Under the pieces are notes generated by a model. That model made no database searches. It was not told the DNA's origin and saw nothing but the letters and a program-made list of their open reading frames with translations. The position numbers and the translations under genes are program-made. A stretch of 47,574 nt of DNA. Source: Beroe ovata. Its lineage: Eukaryota > Ctenophora > Nuda > Beroida > Beroidae. Shown here one piece after another: positions 39,137-47,574 of this stretch (the stretch's first letter is position 1; every line of letters begins with the position of its first letter). The stretch is taken from positions 21,549-69,122 of the forward strand of contig CAMPET010000130.1 of NCBI GenBank assembly GCA_946803715.1. Reading direction: 5' to 3'.

Positions 39137-41243
39137 ATCAGATAGGGTCTTGGTGTGAACCGTATTGATGACATGTTTTCCCTGGATCAACCTGACAATA
39201 TGAAGCCAATGACAGTTGACTAACAATATGATATAAAACCCCAGGCTAGAATATCATATCTGTGTTTGAATGTTTATGACAGATTAACATTGGGTACAAT
39301 TCTATTTCATCTGACAGTATACAAGAAGAACCACACTAGGCAGTAATTTAGTTGCCTGCATCATGTATGATGTAACAGGACATAATATTCATATTGCTCG
39401 TAATGAAACAGTACTACAGTTGTGTATAGAAGAAATGCGTCTGTATGGTGTTCTGATAAGTTTTAACACTTGACATTTTGTCGATGATATATTTTTGATA
39501 ATCGCCAAGCAAAATAATCGCGCAATCTGACAACGAAATGAGTAGGCATAACTTGATTCCTATTTGCTGGACTTAATTTACTTTGTGTGGATATATTAAT
39601 CGATCTCTTGATGTTCTGTTTTACACGATTTATCAGTACCTTGAAACTAGGTTCTACAACTTGAGTAAATGTTGGGCTTGCGTTACAATATGTAATGCAG
39701 CTAACATCATGTTCCATGATTGTATACCGGCGATTTCTCTCTTGTATGATTTCCCACTAATTAACTTATTATTTTCACACTCTCAGGCACAAAGCAAGCA
39801 ACAACTTGTGAATTTCATGATGTGTACGGATATAGCACTCATCGACTAGTGCAGCTGTATTTCGATACGAGGTACTGTAATCGCCTGTTACATCACCATA
39901 ATTGTAATACATTCCTGTGACATACTGACATAAGTTCCACTGTATGCCAGTGCTATTGTTCAGTCATACTGTCAGTATAAATTTGTTGTTGTTCTTGATC
40001 CAGTTTATCCTCACTATGATAAAGTTATCGCCCGCAAGACCTTATAGGTCACCTCCTGGTCACTAAAATTTATCGCATACCTAGATGGAATGGAGTTCGG
40101 AGAAAGTGCAAGTCACAGGGGAAGCCGTAATCTGTACTTGCTGTAGTATAAAACAGAAACATTCCAGTGTGTCATGTCACTTCAAATTTGACACTCGTCA
40201 ATTCATAACCTCCACATGTCAAATCCTCCTAGCTGTCAGCATGATTCCTTTACATTAGAGTTTAGACGCTCTCATTATCTGTCATAAAATGGATATATGT
40301 TTTCCGGGTTCGAGCTGATGTATTACTATAGCCAATTATCACGGCAGTTGTTATGCCAATTGGATTGTCATGAGAACTCAATTTTACCTTATATGGTCAC
40401 GATATGGTCGTGCATGCGGACAGTAGCTATATTAAGAACAACAGCCCATGTGATACACTGTGCGTCTGTCCTCGGTGTTGATAAGAACATCACTTCTAAA
40501 CTTGTCATTATTTCCACCAGGTACAGGAATTCTCTTCCCCAATCGATTAGTTTCCTAATATCAAATGTGGTGCATCGCTGACCTCACATAACACATTTTT
40601 GATAACCTCACTTTTTCGGCCCTATCTGTGTTCTTGTATTGTTAGCCCATGTCGTCACTCGTCATCGATAAGCTATGAGCCATGTCATGAGATTGAGCTA
40701 CTTTCAAAGGCCTAGATTCAAGTGTCGTAGTAAGTGAATGTCATGGGTACATTTTCGTTTTAATACCAAATACTGTCTTGCTAGCTGTACTGTTTTTCAA
40801 ATTACAGTATAGTTATAGAAACGATGTACGTGAGACACTGGTCTACCACCCAGTTTCGCTACAGTGGATCTCACAATGATCCCCCAAATTAGCTTGTAAT
40901 GGTAGTTGTGTTGCTAGAAATACTGCCTCGTACGAGTCATGCATTACAGTAAACGTGACCTGTGTGCTACTGCAACACGTACATATCACCGCAGCGTAAT
41001 TTGGCTGGGTGTATGTTTGACACTCACGCGCACACCGACACTCTGGACCATATTCATGTCGTAATGTCCACCTAGTGCTGTAGCTGCCGTCACTAATGTG
41101 CAGTGCTGTGATCGTAATACTTCTCCAGTATTTTTTGTACTCTCGTATCAGCTGTTGTTGTTACCTACTATGAATAACACTGATTAGTCATCGAAATCCA
41201 ATCATTATTTTCTATCCAATAATCAGCTGGAAATCAGTTAAGT
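39137..41243. other. 2.1-kb intergenic region without supported gene
   Basis: AT-rich; open frames are short and without family resemblance. It probably includes the 3'UTR of the four-TM gene and the promoter of the slingshot gene. No RNA gene recognised. Confidence 0.5.
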
Positions 41244-44200
41244 ATGATACAGTTTTTCGAAGAAGACAGTTTGGATCTGCCAAGTGAGAATTCGGCACGA
41301 CCCAGTTGTTTGGAAGAAATGGGGAAGAGGCGGCAGCACAAGTCACCGATAATGTCAGTACCATTTCATAGATTGATAGATTATCCCAATAATAAGAGTT
41401 CAATGAAAATTATGTCCTAACAAAGTATATAGACGAGTCAGGGTGGCGGATCCTTGATATCTTTAGTAGTTACTCGTTCTCATTTTGATAGTTTTGTTTT
41501 AACAGATATCGTCACAACATGTACACATTTCCCTAATACCTGGCGATTTGTACTACTCAAGCTTCATAGGTACTGACTGAGTGTGGGCTGTTAGGTACTT
41601 GAACCCTCTACTAGTTTATGGAGATTCAAGATAGTTTTTAACAGCGAACTTTTCAACAGTATACCTGCGCTAGGCAAAGCGATAGAGACTTTTCTAGAAG
41701 GAATGTGTTTTCATTATCTCATTTTTAGTTGTGATGTGTAATCAGGCACCTGTTTTCATATTGTCAGTGATGTTTTGGTGCCAGTGATGCCATGGTGACA
41801 GTGATGTCATGGTGTCAGTCATTCTATAGTGTCAGTAATGTCACGGTGTCAGTGATATCATGGTGTCAGTGATGCTATGTCATAGTGTCATGATGTCAGT
41901 GATGTCATGGTGTCAGTGGTGTCACGGTGTCAGTGATTTCATGGTGNTCAGTGATGTTTTTGTGTCAGTGATGTTATGGTGTCAGTGATGTCATGGTGTC
42001 AGTGTTTTCATGGTGTCAGTGATGTCATGGTGTCAGTGTTTTCATGGTGTCAGTGATGTCATGTCGTAGTGGTTTGAGTGTTGTCATTATGACAACATGG
42101 TTTCACATCTGAAGTTAACAATATTAATTTCAGATTCCGGGCAAGACGACCCTCAGAATATTCCACAGATCTGTCAGAGGACCGAAGTCACGTGTCGAGT
42201 GACCGAGGACAGAGAGCTGTTGTGACAGCAGTGGGCAGGGTCAAGTTAGGGATCCGAGTTCTGAGGGGGTTTCAGTTCTACACGAGCAGGAGTCTAGCCA
42301 AAGCCATTGGTCAGAGTACGGACATCAAGGTAATAGCAATCTCACACGCAGATCTGGTCCATTCTAACTAATTACTAGTACTAACAAATTACTAACTAAT
42401 GTGAATAATACTTACCTGTATGTAGTACTTACCTGTGAATAGTACTTACCTGTATGTACTATGTAGTACTAACATGTGAATAGTACTTACCTGCATGTAG
42501 TACTTACCTATGAGTAACTTACTGACTGGGCTCTAATTGAGTACCAAATTGGGTACTAATTGGTCACTAATTGAGTACCCGCAGGAAGCACACTTGACTT
42601 CACAAGATCTGGGCCTGTTCCCCACCCTCCTACAGAAGATATGTCAGAAGATCAGGTCCGAGGACGAGTGCTCTATGGTGGTGGAGCTGACACCGATCTG
42701 TCCTGACAACAAACTATACTACCTTGTCATGATACGACACAGGTACTGCTCCCATACGGGTCCCAGCGATCACATTGTCCGGGTTATAGCGCCATGCATG
42801 TCTTCCCTATTCAGTATTTAGTCATTATCTCATTAAAATGTAAGTACTTCTCACAACAAACTGACACTGTCACACTGATATGTAAGTACAATTGGAGTTG
42901 ATCACGTGTACTCTCCGCCAATAAGGAACAGCGCTGGGGACAGAGAGGATCTGTTACTGGGAGCAGAAGTGGCAGTGGACAAGGGGACGGTGGAGGACGT
43001 GAAATTTGTTGTGTCCATCCCTCTTCTGTCCAATGTTAGAGTGCATCTCCATGGTGAGAACAGGTGAGGACATAACTATAGACGGTGGAATCAGGAAGAG
43101 TTTCTTGCGCTGACTGCGATCCCCCGCCAGGTTTGTGATCGCTACTCCTCGTGACAGCTACCTCCTAAAACCGTCAACTTTGCAATCACAGTGGGCAGCT
43201 ATCACCTTCCTGGCTTGTTCCATCTTACATGCACAAGAGAGGAATATGTTTGAGTCAGGGAACACTCATTTGTGGTGTGACTTCTACCATAACACCCAGG
43301 TTTGTTGTCAATCATATAATCAAGAGATTTATCTGTTTGTACCACGCCCTATAGATCATGCTGACACTTCTATATTGAGGACCTCTTCGTCACGGGGAAG
43401 AACCATCGTCGTGGGGATATTGTATATTCGGTAGATTCCATGTTCCAATTGCTCTACTGGTTTATGTAATGGTCACGTGGTTTTCTCATATTTTAGCGGA
43501 ACATCACCAAATTAGGTCACATTTACTACATCTGTCAAATGTCGATCTTTGCTTGCTTCAAACGACGGTCCTCTGCTTGGTAAACCTTCACATTAGGTAC
43601 CAATTGACGCAATATAGCCATTAATTGACCCCACTTTCATATATAATCGATCAACTTCTCTCAGTCTCTCTCTCTGTTTCTTTGTGTGTGATATGCCCCG
43701 CTCTACCCCCACCACCGCCCAGCCACTAGACTGTTACTGGCGACACAAGAGCAGATCGTGCGATGATCACGTTGTTCCTCATTTCACGTGCGTGTCAGAC
43801 ATCACGTCACGTCTCGCTGCGGCGGAGTCAGCAAAGATCACACGCCGTATTGGGGGGCGGTCCTCTGGTGATACGGCTGCAAAGGGAGACAATGTCTCTA
43901 GACAGAGTGTCTCCCGGAAAAGACACAAGTCATCTCCCCCTTCTGTTCCACTGTCAGGTAACACACACACGCTTCAATTGTTGACAATTGATAAAGTAGC
44001 TGTTACATTACTATTACTTTAAGGCTTTCTTTATTAGTATCTGAAGTCTTATACCTCAACCTGCTGAAAATCATACATTTTCTTGTAATGGACTGAATTG
44101 AAGCTACGTACAAGTAGAACTCATGACTTAATAAGCATGTCTGGCTAGCGCATCTGTATTGCAAGGGCGTGGTCGATACAGCTTCTACAAGGATTGAGAT

Positions 44201-45518
44201 GTCCAAAAAGAATTCGGCATCCTTTGCTAAATCGGAATAACAATTACAATAACATTAACGCGACCCTGGCCTCTCCCCCTCAGCAATGTACAGCGATAAT
44301 GACAGTGAAATGTACAAGTTGAAACTGCAGATAATCCAAAATGAGATAAGGAATGTTATGCATCATGTTGATCCGGATGTGGCGAGCTGTAAATCCATCA
44401 GGTTTAAAATCTGAGTTTTACTTTTATCTGAAAGATTTGATACTTTGAGTAATACTGTGAATATGATAATGTACCCTCGCTGCCCCAATTGCATCGCGTA
44501 TCTCCTGCAAACTGTGTTAGCACGTGTTTTCCACAGAGCGGAAGTTGAGCGGAGACTGGACACGGACCTGTACGAGATGCGGGAGTGGGTGAACGAGCAG
44601 ATACTCACAATATACGGACAGATGGACAAGCCCACCCCTGTCCTCGACTATCTTCTCCTCGGCACAGAGTGGAATGCGTGCAATGTGGAGGAACTCCGTG
44701 AAAATGGTATGTATGAAATCCTGCGGTCAATCCGGGTTAGCGGCAGCCACGCGACTGCTGGCTTGCGGCCAGTGAACACGAACCCCATTACTCATTCGCA
44801 AGAAGAACAGCTCACATTCCAATGTCATTATCCAATGAGCTATACATCTAATACAGGAGTGACGCACATCCTCAACACGACACATGATGTCGACTGTTTC
44901 TTCACGGACCAGTTCAAATACCTGCGAATAGCCGTGTCAGACGCACCGGAGGCTAATCTTATCCAGCATTGGCAAACTACATTCCAGTTCATCAAGGACT
45001 GTAAAAATGAAAATGGAAAGGTGAGAAGATAGAGGGAAATTTTACGTAATTTTCAATTTCATGGTGGGTGTGTCATGATGCATAAGCAATGCTTATGCAT
45101 CATGACATATGTGCTTATTGATATTCAGCATATATGTGTCTGAGAAGCACTGATGATAATGATTTGCTTCTGAGAGATTCAGAATTCAGATATTCTAATT
45201 TTAATATTTTAGTATTTTATCCACCAGATATTGATACACTGTCAGAGGGGTATCAGCAGATCAGCGTCCACAACCATCGCCTATATTATGAAGGAGTACA
45301 GCATGAGCATGGACGATGCCCTCCAATTCACAACCTCGAAGAGAACCTGTGTGAAGCCCAACTCTGGCTTCTATGAGCAACTGAGATCGTATGAAGCAAA
45401 ATTGGGGAAACGTGGACAACTCTCGCAGTCTCGTGAATATGATATAAAATTGAATGAATTGAACTCGAAGTCGAAAGATGGAAGTGGAACTCTTCAACTT
45501 CATAATCATGAATATTAA
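41244..45518 (+). CDS. SSH: Slingshot protein phosphatase (cofilin phosphatase)
   Basis: Ten exons: 41244-41353, 42134-42329, 42585-42742, 42932-43063, 43131-43299, 43723-43957, 44284-44401, 44537-44706, 44857-45020 and 45228-45518. They total 580 residues, phases consistent. Slingshot removes the inhibitory phosphate from cofilin and so promotes actin turnover. The SSH-N region includes DLLLGAEVAVDKG and LLKPSTLQSQWAAITFLACS. A DEK-C-like helical domain follows (EIRNVMHHVDPDVASCKSIR and EVERRLDTDLYEMREWVNEQ), then the dual-specificity phosphatase domain with PTPVLDYLLLGTEWNACNVE, the general-acid Asp in IAVSDAPEANL and the HCx5R loop HCQRGISRS. The catalytic residues are intact. The tail after the phosphatase is short, so the long F-actin-binding tail of SSH1 is absent. 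Exon 1 and exon 6 are the least certain parts. Confidence 0.92.
41750..42070. repeat. Minisatellite, TGATGTCATGGTGTCAG units, in slingshot intron 1
   Basis: About 15-20 copies of a 17-18-bp unit with substitutions (one N at 41947). Each unit contains a TGATGTCA/TGACATCA core resembling a cAMP-response element. Confidence 0.9.
42400..42525. repeat. Tandem repeats carrying ACTTACCTG in slingshot intron 2
   Basis: Units of about 17-24 bp (TAGTACTTACCTGTATG, TAGTACTTACCTGTGAA) repeat about six times. Four copies hold exact ACTTACCTG, the inverse complement of the consensus 5' splice site CAGGTAAGT. One copy at 42408-42418 is ATACTTACCTG. Confidence 0.85.
45071..45107. repeat. Perfect 17-bp hairpin with 3-base loop in the last slingshot intron
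   Basis: TGTCATGATGCATAAGC and GCTTATGCATCATGACA are exact inverse complements around AAT. Confidence 0.9.
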
Positions 45519-45730
45519 CACTAACAGATCATGATCTGATTCTGAACTATGAAATTCAGAAAGCATCCGACAACCTCATTTGATTTTATGATTTTGAATT
45601 GGAAAGGTTGTTTTATGATTTCTCATTTAAGTCGCGGCCTAGTGAAACTGAATCAGAATACAGAATAGGGGCGTGCAACTTGTAGGGCCAATTTTCGCAG
45701 CTCGCGTCAGTTGGCATGGGCCAAGCATCG

Positions 45731-45810
45731 CGTTATTGATTCGTTGCTTTATTTGTTGCACCTGTAGGTGCAAGTGCAAGTGCAACAAATAAGGCAACGA
45801 ATCAATAACG
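45731..45810. repeat. 31-bp inverted repeat downstream of slingshot
   Basis: Arms 45731-45761 (CGTTATTGATTCGTTGCTTT...) and 45780-45810 are inverse complements with one mismatch that can pair as G-U in RNA; the spacer is 18 bases. Confidence 0.9.
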
Positions 45811-46259
45811 GTACAATATAGATAGGTCCAGGTTTCGCGCGCGCCGCTAACGCTCAATGCAACTTAAAGTACGCGTCAAACAAATATACAGTGGGTTTAA
45901 AATCGCCGCGTCTTCCGTTAAGTTTGCGCGGCTTGCGCTCCAAGACTAATTAATAGTTGACGCGCGCAGCGTATTATCAATTCAGTCACGCCGCGCAGAA
46001 ATTTCCGAATTTCATAAAATATTCCCGACCTTTTTATTCGCGTTGGATAACAAACTTGCTTGAACATGTTTGTTCTCAGAATTGGTCATGAAAGTCGATC
46101 TGGAATGCTCTTGTTTGATAGAATGCTAAATCTTGCACTTTTCACAGTTAGTTCGAGTACAGTTTTCTCACTTGTTGATGGTTTCTCATACTGTTGATTC
46201 TATGTTTCTCATTTATCGAGTGATATCCACAAATTACTCACTCCTGACACACTGATNAT

Positions 46260-46347
46260 ACTCCGCGCGCCTCCTTTCTACGAGTACGACTTTTCAATTT
46301 CAGTTCACTGAGAAGAACAGTGAACAGGGGCACGCAACGTGTGCACA
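46260..46347. mobile_element. Fragment of the GC-rich element found at 29821-29928
   Basis: Shares ACTCCGCGCGC, TTTCTACGA, CGACTTTTCA, TCAGTTCACTGAG, AGAACAGTGAACAGGGGC and CGCAACGTGTGCAC in the same order as 29821-29928, with small deletions. No ends recognised. Confidence 0.7.
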
Positions 46348-46762
46348 GTGATGAGCGAATTATTCACTGAATAGTATAAATGATGATGAAAATCAATGTA
46401 AATTAATAATAATATCAACAATCAATATCATTATCGTTCCTCATATCAAGATCAAAACAAAAACTTTTAGAAAAAAACTTCAATATAAAACTGTGGCTAA
46501 AATCCCCATGCAAAGCTATTGCTAATCCTCATGCTATGCTGCTTATATTTAGCTTTTATCACAAAATAAAAAAACATCAACAATCGTTTTTACTTTTTAG
46601 AACATGAGAAATAAAAACAATGAGATTAAACTATGATAAATTTTAACTGAAAAGTGTGGAAACGGAATCGAAAAAGCTAATCTTAATTCGTTTTCACATT
46701 TCTTTTTGGTAAAGTAATGTTGACAGTTGAACATGGTTAAACATTTAACACAGTCATTGATT

Positions 46763-47426
46763 TTAGTTCATTCTCAATCGGAGATGGCACGCCTTGAGCT
46801 CAAGCCAGAAAGCCACTGATTCCTGGTAAAGCAATCCCTCAGGCAGATCGGGCAGAGAGGGAAGCGCGTCCGGATGCCGAGGTAACAGAGCTCGCTCCTT
46901 GTAAAAATCGTAGCAATCTACGATAACCCAGTCGGTAAGGTCCCCTACACCAGGCTTCAAAACTGTCCAATCAATTAGAAACCGGTGAAATTCCATCTGC
47001 AAGTAATCAGTTTGAATGTTTCAAATATCCCATTAAATACTGATAATTTGGGTCTTACTGGTAGAAAGAAGAAACTAACAGACAGAAATGTACGAACCAG
47101 CCAACACTCGACAATTTTTCTGTTCTGTCCGTCAATCCACTGAAGGTACTGAGGAGGTATGGTTGTTGTTGCGCCAACTGCCGAGAAGGGATTGTGCCTG
47201 CTCAGTAACGACTGGTAGAAGTAAACAGTGTACCACGTGTCTAGAACGTGACACTTAAGCAGTTGCGGCGGTAACTGAATCTCCGTGTCTTCCTCTCCAA
47301 TTCTCGCCATGAAGTCGATCAGAGGCTCATGTGGCGAGCTTGCACCTAGCCCTGCATGGCATAACTGTGTTTTATAAGGACTGTACTTAGTGCTGTATTG
47401 CAAGAATTGCCACAGACCCCTGTTTG
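46763..47426 (-). CDS. C-terminal exons of an unidentified gene (5' end beyond window)
   Basis: Two reverse-strand exons: about 47059-47426 and 46763-46996. The donor is cca|gtaaga and the acceptor ttgcag|ATG. The frame reads LWQFLQYSTKYSPYKTQLCH, later SPHEPLIDFMARIGEEDTEI, LPPQLLKCHVLDTWYTVYFY and QYLQWIDGQNRKIVECWLVR. It joins to FHRFLIDWTVLKPGVGDLTD and ends RLRMN. The style is helical and conserved-looking, with many Trp, Tyr and Leu, as in a large alpha-solenoid protein. I do not recognise the family. An alternative acceptor inside the first exon (near 47355) cannot be excluded. No signal or membrane segment is evident. Confidence 0.65.
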
Positions 47427-47511
47427 CCCCCCCCCCCAATTTGTCAGACCTCTCTTTGCCGCGGGGCCCGCGGGGGCGGGGCGGGGGGGGGGGGGGGGGG
47501 GGGGGGGGCGG

Positions 47512-47574
<63 letters not shown>
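47427..47574. other. Terminal poly-C/poly-G low-complexity end
   Basis: A C11 run is followed by gccgcggggcccgcggg and then about 95 G with rare C. Such poly-G ends are typical of two-colour Illumina no-signal calls extended into a contig end. I read it as an artefact, not a genomic G-tract. Confidence 0.85.

Larger units (their letters stand above)
45519..46762. other. Intergenic region with hairpin and element remnant
   Basis: The genes on either side converge. Apart from the hairpin at 45731-45810, GC-rich cgcgc patches at 45835-45990 and the element fragment at 46260-46347, the sequence is AT-rich and holds no supported gene. Confidence 0.5.

Noticed and set aside
40296-40370. Possible tRNA (ggttcgagct resembles a B box)
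   Set aside because: No matching A box or cloverleaf stems could be formed around it.
41750-42070. CRISPR-like regular repeats
   Set aside because: Units are contiguous with no unique spacers, and this is a eukaryotic intron.
47460-47574. Long G-tract as a G-quadruplex or telomere-like end
   Set aside because: Nearly pure G at the contig end fits a two-colour sequencing artefact.

Overview
This is nuclear genomic DNA from an invertebrate animal. The genes are split by many short GT-AG introns, all in complete phase-consistent models that I traced by eye. They encode animal proteins: AP-2 sigma, N-myristoyltransferase, GCN5/PCAF, eIF2B-beta, COQ10, a slingshot phosphatase and an innexin gap-junction protein. 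Innexins are reported from ctenophores, cnidarians and bilaterians but not from sponges or placozoans. A ctenophore seems the best guess, from the innexin sequence style and several genes with an acceptor-like AG one base before the start codon (ctenophores are reported to use spliced-leader trans-splicing). This assignment is inference. Short N runs inside microsatellites and a terminal poly-G tract mark this as a draft contig.

Layout. 1-663 (+): last two exons of an unrecognised gene. 664-2715: GC-rich inverted-repeat elements. 2716-3367 (+): AP2S1. 3626-4022: a small TIR element. 4557-6275 (+): an intronless protein combining an MBD-like domain, a PHD finger, an F-box and leucine-rich repeats. 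6559-9208 (+): NMT, nine exons. 9771-10538 (-): an intronless protein made of about seventeen 13-residue repeats. 10539-13365: no convincing gene. 14473-18061 (+): innexin, nine exons, with a possible alternative first exon near 13478-13546. 18798-20968 (-): COQ10, 5' end not found, with a large duplicated repeat block in an intron. 21554-21830 (+): Tudor-like exons cut by an 80-N gap. 22743-29155 (-): KAT2 (GCN5/PCAF), eleven exons. 29588-31322: two transposon-like foldback elements. 31979-34505 (+): an SNM1/Artemis-like beta-CASP protein whose metal ligands are almost all replaced. 35084-36181 (+): EIF2B2, intronless. 37185-39136 (+): a four-TM claudin-like protein. 41244-45518 (+): slingshot phosphatase, ten exons. 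46763-47426 (-): last exons of an unrecognised gene. 47427-end: low-complexity G/C sequence, probably a sequencing artefact.

The genes do not form one pathway. They are mostly single-copy housekeeping genes (vesicle coats, lipidation, translation initiation, histone acetylation, ubiquinone, actin regulation) with membrane-junction genes among them. The most unusual items are the dead SNM1-like protein, the MBD-PHD-F-box-LRR protein, the 13-residue repeat protein and the AG-N-ATG pattern at gene starts.
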